Source of the DNA: Ostreococcus lucimarinus CCE9901
Lineage: Eukaryota > Chlorophyta > Mamiellophyceae > Mamiellales > Bathycoccaceae
DNA: 64,000 bases
Reading direction: 5' to 3'
Assembly: GCF_000092065.1 (NCBI RefSeq)
Contig: NC_009359.1
Coordinates: 558,001-622,000, forward strand
This document shows, piece by piece, positions 1 to 9,432 of this stretch. A model generated the notes under the pieces. That model was given only the letters and a program-made list of their open reading frames with translations, was not told the origin of the DNA and searched no databases. Every line of letters starts with the position of its first letter. The first letter of the stretch is position 1. The translations under genes and the position numbers were made by a program.

Positions 1-143
1 CGACGACGGCGTGTCATCGCGCGCGCGCGGTCGCGGTCGGCGCGCGACGCGCGCGCGGTGAGCGACGCGCGCGAGCGTCGGGACAACCGTCGAGTTGGAG
101 CGATGCGCGCGCGGGGGCGGGAGAGACGCGCCGTGCACGCGCG

Positions 144-830
144 ATGGCGGTCGTCGCGCGCGCGAATGGTGGCTTAGACGCCATCGTCGTCGTAGCGGGC
201 GGAATCGAAGACGATGGGACGCTGCCGGCGTGGGTGACGCCGCGATTGGATTACGCGGCGACGGCGTACGCGAACGCGACGGCGGACGCCAAGCCGCGGA
301 TCCTGCTTTCAGGATCGATGACGCCGCATAAACCGCCGCCGATGGCGAAAGGTGGGTTTAATCTTCACGAGTCGACGTCTATGGCGTCGTATTTAATGGA
401 TAAGGGCGTGCCCGCGGATTCGATGCTGAAGGATACGGCGTCTATGGATACCATCGGCAACGCGTACTATTCTTTGTGCTTGCACGCGATTCCGCGCGCG
501 TGGACGCGCGTGGAGGTGGTGACGAGTGCGTTTCACATGGAACGCACGCGCGCGGCGTTCGAGTGGGTGTGGGGTCTCGCCCCGCACGGGGTTGTGGACA
601 TGCGGTTCGTGAGCACGGAGGACGCCGGCGTTTCGGAATCCGCCTTGCGTGCTCGCGCGAAGCGCGAGGCCGCGTCGGCGGCGGCGTTACGGGACAACGC
701 GTCTAGGATAACTACCATGGAGGCGTTTTCGGAGTGGTTATTCACCACGCACAAGTGTTACGCCGTCTCTCGCCAACACGAGATTGGTATATTCGACGAG
801 TTAGATGAAGAATCGCGCAAGTCGTATTGA
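144..830 (+). CDS. DUF218 (YdcF/ElyC-like) domain protein
   Basis: The protein is 228 residues long. The N-terminus has the buried strand 'IVVVAGG' typical of DUF218. This is followed by a 'ILLSGS' strand, a central segment with Ser/Glu residues ('HESTSMASYL'), a conserved 'TIGNAYYSL' helix and the 'VEVVTSAFHMERT' motif. These match the order of the DUF218 fold. Bacterial members act near the cell envelope and their chemistry is poorly defined; eukaryotic members are mostly uncharacterised. I see no clear transmembrane segment or long signal peptide, so a soluble protein is inferred. The first ATG of the open frame is used. The gene is convergent with the DUF1421 gene, with only 29 bp between stop codons. 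Family assignment is good; biochemical role unknown. Confidence 0.8.
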   Translation: MAVVARANGGLDAIVVVAGGIEDDGTLPAWVTPRLDYAATAYANATADAKPRILLSGSMTPHKPPPMAKGGFNLHESTSMASYLMDKGVPADSMLKDTASMDTIGNAYYSLCLHAIPRAWTRVEVVTSAFHMERTRAAFEWVWGLAPHGVVDMRFVSTEDAGVSESALRARAKREAASAAALRDNASRITTMEAFSEWLFTTHKCYAVSRQHEIGIFDELDEESRKSY

Positions 831-859
831 TGGTATCGGTACAATCTGTAAAACATGTC

Positions 860-1873
860 CTAAACGCCGCGCATGAGTTTATCCAACACGCTGTTCACTT
901 CGATTTTCTTTCCTGTGGCCGCCATCTCGCCGACGACGCCCAACACCTGTTCGCGGCTAAAGCCCATGTTGCCGAAGTCGGCGATCATGTGCTCGAGCGG
1001 CACCGCTCCGGATGTTTGCACCGCGCTCGCAGGCGGCGGCGGCGGCGGCGAAGACTCGATCGGAGTGTACGCGGGGTACGCCGTCGGATAGGCTGGAGAT
1101 TCCGGTCGCGGCTGCTCGAATGGCGGCGGCGGCGCACCGTACCCGTGGGGAGAACCGTGCGGTGGCGGCGCGCCGTATCCGTGAGGAGGACCGTGCGGTG
1201 GCGGAGGACCGCGATGCGGTGGTCCGCGCTCGTGTGGTGGCGGGTGACGATGCGGCGGAGGTCCACGCTCGTGCGGCGGAGGTCCACGCTCGTGCGGCGG
1301 AGGCCCACGCTCGTGCGGCGGAGGCCCACGCTCGTGCGGCGGAGGTCCACGCTCGTGCGGCGGAGGACCGTGTCCGCCTCGAGGCGGCGGACCGTGGCGT
1401 CGCGGCGTCGGTCCCCGATCCCCCCTTCGCGGCGGCGGCGGCGGCGGGCACTCCTCGTAGTGCTCCTCGTAATCATCATCGTACGACCCCGAGCCGTCGT
1501 CTTCCTCCGTCGCCTCGAACCTTTCCGACGTCGTCGACAGCGTCTCGACGCGTTCGCTCAACGCCGCCACCTGTCCCGTCAACGTTTTCAACGCCGCGCT
1601 CATCTCCGCGAACCCCTCGCGCGCGATCGCCTCCAGCGCCCGCACGCGCGCCGTGACATCTTCGATCTCCTCGTCCGCGCGCGTTTTCACCCCCTCCGTC
1701 GTCGTCTCGGCGCGTCGCGCGTTCGTTTTCGTCGTCGAGATTCGCTCGGCGTCCTCGTCAGCCTTCACCGTCGCGCGTTCGCGCTCGCGCGGCGCGCGGC
1801 GCGCGATCGGCGCCAACAGCTCGAACGGATCGCGTTGCTCGCGGTCGTTTTCGGCGTCGTCGCGGGCGACCAT
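860..1873 (-). CDS. DUF1421 (FLOE-type) proline-rich protein
   Basis: The product is 337 residues. The N-terminal part is charged with a predicted coiled coil (around 'IAREGFAEMSAALKTLTGQVAAL'). A low-complexity Pro/His/Gly/Arg region follows, containing several copies of the 7-residue unit HERGPPP, and then a Tyr/Pro/Ala-rich linker. The C-terminal ~50 residues ('DFGNMGFSREQVLGVV' and then 'VNSVLDKLM') match the UBA-like DUF1421 domain of land plants. In Arabidopsis the DUF1421 family includes FLOE1, a phase-separating hydration sensor; a similar condensate role here is inference only. The frame extends upstream to a TTG, but the first ATG, preceding 'VARDDAEN', is used. It lies 108 bp downstream of the MFS gene on the same strand. 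Confidence 0.75.
   Translation of the reverse strand: MVARDDAENDREQRDPFELLAPIARRAPRERERATVKADEDAERISTTKTNARRAETTTEGVKTRADEEIEDVTARVRALEAIAREGFAEMSAALKTLTGQVAALSERVETLSTTSERFEATEEDDGSGSYDDDYEEHYEECPPPPPPRRGDRGPTPRRHGPPPRGGHGPPPHERGPPPHERGPPPHERGPPPHERGPPPHERGPPPHRHPPPHERGPPHRGPPPPHGPPHGYGAPPPHGSPHGYGAPPPPFEQPRPESPAYPTAYPAYTPIESSPPPPPPASAVQTSGAVPLEHMIADFGNMGFSREQVLGVVGEMAATGKKIEVNSVLDKLMRGV
1244..1373 (-). repeat. 21-bp tandem repeat encoding HERGPPP units
   Basis: About six imperfect copies of a 21-bp unit (read on the plus strand as gcggcggaggtccacgctcg) lie inside the DUF1421 gene. They encode consecutive HERGPPP heptads, so the length of the low-complexity region can change in frame by slippage or unequal exchange. 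Confidence 0.8.
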
Positions 1874-1981
1874 CGCGCGCGTCGACGAGTGCGCGCGCGC
1901 GCGCGGATTCGGTCGCGCGAAACGCGTTGAGACAGACAACAAATTACAAGGACAAGCGCGAGCGAAGGTACAAGAAGAGTT

Positions 1982-3571
1982 TCAACCGGACGCTAAACCG
2001 TCGGTGGTGCAGTCGATGAAGCGCTCGCCGCGCTTGGCCGCGGCCTGAGCGCGGGAGGTCTCGTCGTCGACGCGCTCGCGCTCGGCCGTGCGAGGCGATT
2101 CCAAGAGCTGAGCGACGAGAGCGGAGACGCAACTCAACGCGGCGGCGACGTACAGGGCGAAGGAATAATCGCCGTACGAATCATAGAATAAACCCGCGAC
2201 GTAAGGCGCGGCGAGACCGGAGAGCCCCCAAGCGGTAAAAATGCGCCCGTAAGTGCGCGCAAAATCGCCCGCGCCGGCGACGCGGCGAACCTCCACCGGT
2301 ATGGTGCTCGCGAACATGCCGTACACGACGCCCGCGGCGGCGAGGGCGAGTTTACCGGCGAGAATGCTCGTCTTATCCATGGCAGCCCACATTAGCGGTC
2401 CAACCGCGAGAAGTGGTGTGAGCACGAGCACGCGCTTCGGCGACACTCGATCGCAAAGCCATCCGCCAAAGATGCGACCGGCGGATGTCGTAAAGGAGAC
2501 GATGGACACGCCGCCGATGATGAGCGTTTGCGCGGAAAGACCGCGAGACGACAGCAAGGTGGCGCCGTGTGACATGACCATGAGTCCAGAAAACAATCCA
2601 GTCGCCATGCACACCCACAGCACGCGTATGAGCGGTGCGAGCTTGATGTCGCGTTCCATCTCGTCGAGCATGACGTTATCCTTGTCGCGCATCTTCGCCA
2701 GCGGCGCCGCCAACCCGCACGCGCGAAAGAGAAGGAATATAGGCACGGCAGAGAACGCGATGTAATTTCCGAGCGTATTAAGAGCGTATTGCGGCCCTCC
2801 CGAAAACACCATCGCCTTCACCATCGGCGCGAACAAAAACGCCCCGAACGCGCGCGCCGACGTCACCAGCCCCGTGGCGAGCCCCGCGCTCAGGGGCGCG
2901 TACGGCGACATCTGCACCGACAGTCCGTACCCGAGTCCACTCGCGAACCCAAACATCACCCCATACCCCAAAAACAGCGGCCATACCGCCCTGAGCGGCA
3001 CCGCCAGCGCCGCCGTCCACAGCCCGCACCCCGCGAACGCCGCCGCGAACGCCGCCACGCGAGACGCCGAGTACGTCGCGTACACCCACGGCCCCGCGAA
3101 CGACATCGCGCTCACCGTGGCCACCGTGCAGAGCGAAAACACGCTCGACAGCACCGCTCGCCCCACCCCCAGCCCTTGTTCGAGCGGCACCAAGTAAATC
3201 GACCAACAAAACAGCGTCCCGAGTCCCAAGTTCAACCCGAGCGCGCCCGCGTACCCCGCCCATCGCCTCGCCGCCGTCGCGTCCTCCGCCTCGTCCTCCG
3301 CCTCGTCCTCGCCCGCGTCGAACCCGTCCCACGACGCGTTATATATCGCCCCCGCCCGTCCCGCCGCGCGCCGTCGCCCGTCGCGCGTCCGTCCCGTCGC
3401 GCTTTTCCGCGCTTTTTCCTCCCACGCCGTCGTCGCCGTCGTCGCCCGCGTCGTCGTCGCGTCCGCGCGTCGACGCCGCGCGCGCGTCGTCGTCCGCGCG
3501 CGCCGCGCCCGCGTCGTCGTCGCGCGCGCCGTCGCCGTCGCCGTCACCGTCGCGCGCGCCGTCGCCGTCAT
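1982..3571 (-). CDS. Major facilitator superfamily transporter (oxalate/formate or monocarboxylate-like)
   Basis: This is a 529-residue membrane protein. The first ~110 residues are low-complexity Ala/Thr/Arg and then acidic. About 12 hydrophobic segments follow in two halves of six, separated by a charged loop ('KMRDKDNVMLDEMERDIK'). The first segment ('LGLNLGLGTLFCWSIYLVPLEQGLG') resembles the start of OFA and monocarboxylate-type MFS carriers. The second half has the loop 'GGWLCDRVSPKR', a typical MFS 2-3-like loop motif. The C-terminal tail is hydrophilic. Substrate cannot be told from sequence; small organic acids are the likely class. The first half of the Ala/Thr/Arg leader may be an over-extended start, but no later ATG lies before the first membrane segment. 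It is divergent from the PHD gene. Confidence 0.8.
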   Translation of the reverse strand: MTATARATVTATATARATTTRARRARTTTRARRRRADATTTRATTATTAWEEKARKSATGRTRDGRRRAAGRAGAIYNASWDGFDAGEDEAEDEAEDATAARRWAGYAGALGLNLGLGTLFCWSIYLVPLEQGLGVGRAVLSSVFSLCTVATVSAMSFAGPWVYATYSASRVAAFAAAFAGCGLWTAALAVPLRAVWPLFLGYGVMFGFASGLGYGLSVQMSPYAPLSAGLATGLVTSARAFGAFLFAPMVKAMVFSGGPQYALNTLGNYIAFSAVPIFLLFRACGLAAPLAKMRDKDNVMLDEMERDIKLAPLIRVLWVCMATGLFSGLMVMSHGATLLSSRGLSAQTLIIGGVSIVSFTTSAGRIFGGWLCDRVSPKRVLVLTPLLAVGPLMWAAMDKTSILAGKLALAAAGVVYGMFASTIPVEVRRVAGAGDFARTYGRIFTAWGLSGLAAPYVAGLFYDSYGDYSFALYVAAALSCVSALVAQLLESPRTAERERVDDETSRAQAAAKRGERFIDCTTDGLASG

Positions 3572-3835
3572 CCGCCCCGCGCGCGCGTCTGCGCGTCGTC
3601 GCGTCGCCGCGTCGCGATCGGTCGACGTCGATCGACATTTCGATCGCGCGTCGACCCTCGCGCCGTCGATCGCGCGGACGCGTCGACCCTCGCGCGGTCG
3701 ATCGACCGACCGACCCGCGCGACGCGTCCCCGGAAACCCTCGGTCCTCTCGACGAGTCGTGACTCGAGAACGAGGGACTCCGATTTCGGTCGTTCGTTAT
3801 TCCGCGTCGCATTGCGCGACGCCGCGTCGCGCGCG

Positions 3836-6800
3836 ATGGCGCGCGATCGCGCGTCGCGAGCGCGCGCGCGCGCCTCGAGGGGCGACGGATGGACGTCGAC
3901 GGCGCGGCGCGCGCGCGGAGGGGGCGCGCGGGCGCGAGGCGGGCGCGCGTCGGCGTCGTCGACGGCGTCGGAGAGCTCGAGCGGGACGGCGACGGGGACG
4001 AGCGGGACGACGAGCGACGCGACGGAGACGAGCGAGAGCGAGAGCGAGCGCGAGGGCGAGGGCGAGCGCGAGAGTGGGACGCGCGAGCGGGGGTTCGTCG
4101 GACGCGTCGTGGGGGCGCTGACGCCGGCGAATTGGGGATTCATGCGGAGCGGCCGAGACGAGGGCGCGAGACGCGAGAGGGCGGCGAGCGAGAGCGAGAG
4201 CGAGAGCGATTCCGACGACGAGGACTCGTGTGGTGCGGTAGGTGAGGCGTCTGAGAGTGGTGAACGCGAGAGCGCGACGAGCGAAGGGTCGAGCGAGGAG
4301 GAGACGGACGCGAGGCGACGGACGAGCGGCGGCGAGGCGACGACGAAGAAGGCGGACGAGGAAGACGACGAACGGTCGTCCCCGAGGAAATCTCGACCGA
4401 GTTGGGCGCGGAAAAGCGCGCCGATAGAGCCGACGCCTTGGTTAAATCGCGATACCGCGTACGGTGGACCGTTTCGGGACAACATCAAATCATTTCTGAA
4501 TCGATACGCCGAGTGCGACGGAAGATACACCGAGGTCGGGATTATGGGATACTCCGTGGTACTCTCTAAAGGTCAGCCCCACGCGACGACGCTGCGCATT
4601 TACGAAGAAGTCGTGGAGGAATCCGAGCGCGCGCACTGCGATTGCTGTCGATGCATCGGTTGGGTGCATCATCCGGTGAACAAGAAGCAGTATCATTTCA
4701 TCGTGCACACCGATTTCAAAGCTCGGAACAAACCCGAACTCACGGGTAAGCGCATTTGTCAGCTTTGCTGCTGCGCCGTGAGCTCGAGCGAACGTAAGTG
4801 CTCGGTATGCGACGAAGTGGACAAAGAATGTTCCATTTTAGATCACCAGACACATCTTTTACACGGCATGATTCACGCAAACGGTTTCGGTCACCTGAAA
4901 CGCATCAATGGGCGCGAAGCGGGGAGCATGGCGCTGAGTGGAACGCAATTGATGGGTTTATGGGAAACAATTTGCTACCAGCTTCGCGCGAGAGAGGTGA
5001 GTGTGGAGGATGTGAGTCAGAAATACGGTGTAGAGCTTCGTTTGTTGAATCCGGTTTCGCGCGGCGCGACGTGGTACGGGACGTACGGCTACATCTTCGG
5101 CAAGGGAAGCTTCGGGAACACCCTGATGACGCACAAGCGAGCGAGCGAGCTTTTACGCAAGTTTCCAGTGCGACAACTTCGTAACGATTTTTCGTACGTC
5201 AAGGATCTTTTAGATAAGGAAGGAAACGAAGACGCCGTGGACGTCGTGGCATTGGTGGACAAGTATGTGAAAATCTTCAACAACGAGGATATCGGGATCA
5301 ACACTGTGGGTGATTTGGTCAACAACGTCATGATGTTGCAAAGAGATATTCGTCTGGCCGTTAAGGAAGGTCGTCGACCGCCCGAGCGATTGGCCCTGCA
5401 CGGCGTGGCTGCAGTATTAGCGGGCACAAAGATTGTCGACAAGAAGGGCGAGTACAAGCGCAATATCACAGATTCTCCGAAATTAGCCAGACGTCCGCCA
5501 CCGAATTCACAACAAGTGTCAAAGAAGGCAAAGACGAGTGCAGCTCCGCCGCCGCCGCGGACCGAGCGAGCTCGCGCGCTTCGGCGTCGCGACGAAGAAA
5601 GTCCCGCCGTTGCGCCAGAGGATATTAAAATCAACTTGCCGAGTGATCCGATGGTACACTGGGATTCGCGCGGTCGGGACTCGCACCATGCGCCGAGCAC
5701 GACGTCAAGATGGAGTCAGGCGAGACTTAACGTCGCGGCCAATGCGTGCGTACTCGCCCTGAACGATCAGCGAGACCGATGGATTTCTAGACAAGAAGTT
5801 CGCGCCGGTGCGAGAGAAAAGGGCATTGGCGACACGGGACTCTTGGATCACATCTTGAAGACGCTCAATGACCGTCAAGTGACGCTTCCGAGTGGAAAAC
5901 AATGTATCGTTCGTCGTCGTCAGGGTAAGAATCAGATGGAGTTCACGTTAGAGGTGACACGCTCGAAGCCGCTGCAACTCGTCGCCATCAAGGACGAAGC
6001 GCCGACGCCAGTGAAAGTTGAGCCGCGATCGGAAGTTACGCCAGCGAAAATGCTCGCGCAAAAGTTCAAGAACGGTCGCGTAGCTCGCACTGTGGATGAG
6101 CTCACCGCGGCAGAGGTGGATCGGGATTTGCTCACGTTGTACCACGATGTGCTGGAAAGCTACAAACCGGCGCGGTTGCAAAAGAATGCGGGTCAACGCG
6201 TCACCGTCAAAGGTGCTCCGCTCATCGAAGCAGCTCGTACGCTTCTCGATACGAAACAATTCGTCAAAATTTACACCCCAGTCGAAGATTTGCTCGATTC
6301 CACGCCAGCGAGTAAGCTGGTCAAGCCGGCACCGAATGCTCAAAAGGCTATTCGAATCATCGTCACGGCGGTCATCGACACTCGCAATCAAGGTCCCCTG
6401 CTCAGTGGATTGGGCGCAAACAACGGCAAGTCGCGTCAACGCATCGGAACGATCACGCGGCCACCCCCTGAGATGGTTTGGCTTCCAAGTGATCCTACGC
6501 TCGGTGATTTGAAGCGCGTTGCGTCCAAGGCGTTTCGAGATTTGTACGTCGTCTTGTCCGACTTCAAAGTGACTCGAGTGAAAGGGTACGAGGGCGTGAG
6601 CGACAAGACTCGCTTGGGTTGGCGTAAAATGCACGGTGCGTTCGTCGAAGTCCATGGCGAGGGCGCTGATTTAGAAAGTGAATTCCGTTACCAGGGCGGC
6701 TTGGAACAGTGGACGGTCAAGTGCATGTGCGGCACAGGAGACGACGACGGCGAACGAATGATCGCGTGCGACGAGTGCGGTATTTGGATGCACACTCGCT

Positions 6801-6931
6801 GCGTCGGCATCAAGGATAGCGCCAAGGCGCCTAGCAATTGGATTTGTCCTAAATGCGCGCCTACTCCAGCGGTGGCAGTCGACGTCGCCCCCAAGGCACC
6901 GAGACCTGCGCCTCGAAGACGACGCGAGTAA
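3836..6931 (+). CDS. MMD1/MS1-like PHD-finger protein
   Basis: The product is 1,031 residues. Residues 1-190 are low-complexity Ser/Glu/Arg. About 205-445 hold a Cys/His-rich core with 'LLHGMIHANGFGHLKRING', 'LSGTQLMGLWETICYQL' and 'WYGTYGYIFGKGSFG'. This core is diagnostic of the plant MALE MEIOCYTE DEATH1/DUET, MALE STERILITY1 and At1g33420-type family. About 628-690 is a winged-helix-like block ('GIGDTGLLDHILKTLND') also typical of that family. A canonical C4HC3 PHD finger lies at ~963-1008. These proteins bind methylated histone H3 and regulate transcription in meiocytes or tapetum. In a unicellular alga the role is unknown; a chromatin reader, perhaps tied to sexual stages, is inference. 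The same frame stays open about 1 kb upstream, but that part is antisense to the MFS gene; the ATG at the divergent promoter is used. Confidence 0.88.
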   Translation: MARDRASRARARASRGDGWTSTARRARGGGARARGGRASASSTASESSSGTATGTSGTTSDATETSESESEREGEGERESGTRERGFVGRVVGALTPANWGFMRSGRDEGARRERAASESESESDSDDEDSCGAVGEASESGERESATSEGSSEEETDARRRTSGGEATTKKADEEDDERSSPRKSRPSWARKSAPIEPTPWLNRDTAYGGPFRDNIKSFLNRYAECDGRYTEVGIMGYSVVLSKGQPHATTLRIYEEVVEESERAHCDCCRCIGWVHHPVNKKQYHFIVHTDFKARNKPELTGKRICQLCCCAVSSSERKCSVCDEVDKECSILDHQTHLLHGMIHANGFGHLKRINGREAGSMALSGTQLMGLWETICYQLRAREVSVEDVSQKYGVELRLLNPVSRGATWYGTYGYIFGKGSFGNTLMTHKRASELLRKFPVRQLRNDFSYVKDLLDKEGNEDAVDVVALVDKYVKIFNNEDIGINTVGDLVNNVMMLQRDIRLAVKEGRRPPERLALHGVAAVLAGTKIVDKKGEYKRNITDSPKLARRPPPNSQQVSKKAKTSAAPPPPRTERARALRRRDEESPAVAPEDIKINLPSDPMVHWDSRGRDSHHAPSTTSRWSQARLNVAANACVLALNDQRDRWISRQEVRAGAREKGIGDTGLLDHILKTLNDRQVTLPSGKQCIVRRRQGKNQMEFTLEVTRSKPLQLVAIKDEAPTPVKVEPRSEVTPAKMLAQKFKNGRVARTVDELTAAEVDRDLLTLYHDVLESYKPARLQKNAGQRVTVKGAPLIEAARTLLDTKQFVKIYTPVEDLLDSTPASKLVKPAPNAQKAIRIIVTAVIDTRNQGPLLSGLGANNGKSRQRIGTITRPPPEMVWLPSDPTLGDLKRVASKAFRDLYVVLSDFKVTRVKGYEGVSDKTRLGWRKMHGAFVEVHGEGADLESEFRYQGGLEQWTVKCMCGTGDDDGERMIACDECGIWMHTRCVGIKDSAKAPSNWICPKCAPTPAVAVDVAPKAPRPAPRRRRE

Positions 6932-7048
6932 GACATGCTTTTTAGAAGTTGTCTTTTAGCGACCCGACAGTAATAAAATGAATAATAAGAATTGAATGAA
7001 TGTTGAGAATACAAGGATAAAGCTGAGCGAAGCGAGCCGTATGTAAAC

Positions 7049-8332
7049 TTAGTGCATTTGCGCTTTTTGAGCTTTCAAGTACGATTGCGGGAGCATGAGA
7101 AACTTCTCAACCTTGGGCACGTAAGCGCGCTGATTGAAGTTGTTGTACCCATTTGCCTCGATCGCATCTAAAATGTTTCTGTACACATCCAACGCACTCC
7201 AGACGGGCCAGCGAGCGTCCTTGTGCAAGCAGTTGACGCCATCTTCGGCGTCTTTAAACACTTGGCGCGCGCGTTCGATTTGAAACTTCATAAACGCCAC
7301 CCAGCGGTCGTCAACCTTGCCCGTGGACGGGCTGAACATACCTCGCAAAACCTCTTGCTCGGTGATGCCGAATCTGTTCAAATCCTCGATCGGGACGTAA
7401 ATGCGGTTGCGCGTTTGCGCATCTTCGCCGACGTCGCGCAAAATGTTTGTCAATTGATTCGCGAGCCCAAGCGCCAACGCAGCTTTGTACACCTTCTTGA
7501 CGTCGCCCTGGAAATTCTCGTCGCATCCCATGATGGGCATGGACATCAAACCCACCGTGCCGGCGACGCGGTAGCAATACTCGTAAAGCTCGTCGAAAGT
7601 CTCGTACCGCGGCTTAACGAGATCCATTCGCATACCATCAATCATGTCTCTGAACGGCTGAATATCGACCGGAAATCGCGAGAGGGTATCGCACAGCGTC
7701 GCGTCGATCATATCCACCGGCTTCCCGTCAAAGATACCCTCGAGGCGTTCTTCCCATCGATCGAGCGCTTCCGGGGTGATGTGCGACGCATTCGGTCCGT
7801 CGACTAGCTCATCCGTTCTCCGGCACCACACATAAATCGCCCAAATCGCTCGTTGCTTCTCCGGTGTCATGAGCTTTGTGCCGAGATAAAACGTCTTCGC
7901 GTACTCAGCCGTCACTTCTCTGCAGCGTTCGTACGCCGCGTCCAAACTCTCGATCGGCACGTTAATCTTCGGCGCTCGCTCGTTCGCCGTTTGTCTCGCC
8001 ACGCACGCCTCCAACGCGCGCTGTTCCACCTCGTACCCACTCGCCCCATCCCCGACGACGTCCTCCGGACGTCGTCTCGCGCTCGCCGGGGCGCTCAGCA
8101 ACGATCCATCCACCACCGCGCGATTCTTATTCCGCATCACTCGCGTCCCACTCGACGTTTTCCCCGTCGACGCGTTCGATGACACCGCCATCGTCACCAC
8201 CGCGCGTTCCCGCGCGCGTCCTCGCGTCGCCGCCGTCGCCGTCGTCGCCGCCGTCGTCGTCGTTCGTCCCCGTCCTATCGCCGCCGTCCCGCGCGCGCCT
8301 CGCGTCGCGTTCGCCATCGCGCGCGTCGCCAT
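7049..8332 (-). CDS. PSY: Phytoene synthase
   Basis: Phytoene synthase condenses two geranylgeranyl diphosphates into 15-cis-phytoene, the committed step of carotenoid synthesis in the plastid. The 427-residue product begins with a basic Ala/Thr/Arg leader that fits a chloroplast transit peptide. Both Asp-rich motifs that bind diphosphate-Mg are present: DELVD (~174-178) and DVGED (~300-304). Further signatures are '[13 protein letters not shown]', '[14 protein letters not shown]' and '[14 protein letters not shown]'. The C-terminus is intact. The frame extends upstream to a TTG; the first ATG (before '[11 protein letters not shown]') is used, and a second ATG lies five codons later. Mamiellales carry two PSY classes; I cannot assign which one this is. 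Confidence 0.95.
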   Translation of the reverse strand: MATRAMANATRGARGTAAIGRGRTTTTAATTATAATRGRARERAVVTMAVSSNASTGKTSSGTRVMRNKNRAVVDGSLLSAPASARRRPEDVVGDGASGYEVEQRALEACVARQTANERAPKINVPIESLDAAYERCREVTAEYAKTFYLGTKLMTPEKQRAIWAIYVWCRRTDELVDGPNASHITPEALDRWEERLEGIFDGKPVDMIDATLCDTLSRFPVDIQPFRDMIDGMRMDLVKPRYETFDELYEYCYRVAGTVGLMSMPIMGCDENFQGDVKKVYKAALALGLANQLTNILRDVGEDAQTRNRIYVPIEDLNRFGITEQEVLRGMFSPSTGKVDDRWVAFMKFQIERARQVFKDAEDGVNCLHKDARWPVWSALDVYRNILDAIEANGYNNFNQRAYVPKVEKFLMLPQSYLKAQKAQMH

Positions 8333-8601
8333 CGCGCGCGTCGTCGTCGCTCGGATCGACGCTTTCCGCGATCGTCGCTCGGATCGGCGCTCGCGTCGCG
8401 CGTCGTCGCGTGCGCGCGCGCGTCGCAATCCCGCGCGCGCGCGCCGCGGAAAGCGTCGATCCTATCCACGCCGCGGCGAATGTCCGACCGACCGCGTGGC
8501 GCGATCGATGTCGTATGGGAGTCAGTGAGCGCGGGCGAGACTGGATTACACGGTCGTCGAGGCGGTCGCGGTCGCGCACTTCTTCGCCTCCTCGACGGCG
8601 C

Positions 8602-9204
8602 TCACTTCTTCGCCTCCTCGCGATCGGTGACCAAGATTAAATGACTGCCGAACTGCGTGTCCACCGGCCCTAGGACGGCGCCGATCTCGCCGCTGAAGAC
8701 GACGGCGTCGAACTCCTTGACCATTTGTCCCGGCTTGAACGCGCCGAGCTCGCCGCCCTTCTTGGCGCTCGGACACGTCGAGTGCTGCTCCGCCACGCGC
8801 GCGAATTTCGCTCGTAACGGTGCGCCTCCGGCGACGTCGGCTTCGATCTCCGCCTTGAGCGCCTCCGCGCGCGCTCGATCCTTCACGAGCACGTGCGACG
8901 CCGTCGCCGTCGGCCCGAACATCATCGACCCGAACGCGCGGTACACGAAGAACGCGATAGTCGCGACGAACACGCCTATAGAGCCGTACGTCAGCATCAC
9001 CGTCTCCGCGTCCGCGACGTCACCGAGCGGCGTCGCGCCCGTCGCGACGCGCGACGTCGTCGTCCGCGTCGTCGTCCGCGTCGCGCCCGGACGCATCGCC
9101 GTCGTCGCGCGCGGCGTCGCGCGCGCGCGTCGCGTCGCGCGCGGCGTCGCGCGCGTCGGCGCCGTCGCGCGCGGCGTCGCCGTCGCCGTCGTCGTCGTCG
9201 TCAT
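8602..9204 (-). CDS. Membrane-anchored parvulin-type peptidyl-prolyl cis-trans isomerase
   Basis: The product is about 200 residues. The first ~65 are low-complexity Thr/Ala/Arg. One hydrophobic helix follows ('GSIGVFVATIAFFVYRAF'), then a complete PpiC/parvulin domain to the C-terminus. Parvulin signatures seen are 'ASHVLVK', 'CPSAKKGGELGAFKPGQMV', 'FDAVVFSGEIG' and 'TQFGSHLILVTDR'. It lacks a WW domain, so it belongs to the non-phospho-specific group. The single helix suggests membrane anchoring; the compartment is uncertain, with a plastid or mitochondrial membrane possible given the basic leader. The ATG chosen lies next to the divergent importin gene; later ATGs (before 'RPGATRTTT' or 'LTYGSIG') are possible. 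The isomerase assignment is firm, the start is not. Confidence 0.85.
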   Translation of the reverse strand: MTTTTTATATPRATAPTRATPRATRRARATPRATTAMRPGATRTTTRTTTSRVATGATPLGDVADAETVMLTYGSIGVFVATIAFFVYRAFGSMMFGPTATASHVLVKDRARAEALKAEIEADVAGGAPLRAKFARVAEQHSTCPSAKKGGELGAFKPGQMVKEFDAVVFSGEIGAVLGPVDTQFGSHLILVTDREEAKK

Positions 9205-9432
9205 CGTCGCGCGCGCCGGCCGCGTCGTCGTCTCGCGCGGTCGACGCGCGGTCGATCGGTTCGCGATCGATCGCGCGCGCGCGTCGTCCAACCTCGCGCC
9301 GTCGATCGATCGCGCGCGCGCGAACCTCGCGCGCGGTGGTTCGAATCGCGACGCATCGCGTCCCGCCGGCGCGCGCATTCGTGCGCGACGGCGGACGACG
9401 ACGCCGCGGCGCGCGGCGCGCGGCGCGCACGA

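Noticed and set aside
827-1930. 367-residue Arg-rich plus-strand protein
   Set aside because: Exact antisense of the DUF1421 gene; composition follows from GC-rich repeats, no domain.
2789-3835. N-terminal extension of the PHD protein
   Set aside because: The frame is open but antisense to the MFS gene and reads as Arg/Pro-rich noise; the ATG at 3836 lies at the divergent promoter.
9000-9340. GCGCGC/CGCGCG runs as a regulatory or Z-DNA element
   Set aside because: Such runs occur in nearly every promoter and leader in this window, reflecting base composition.
8893-9432. N-terminal extension of the importin-like protein
   Set aside because: Antisense to the parvulin gene and almost wholly Arg/Ala; no importin similarity.
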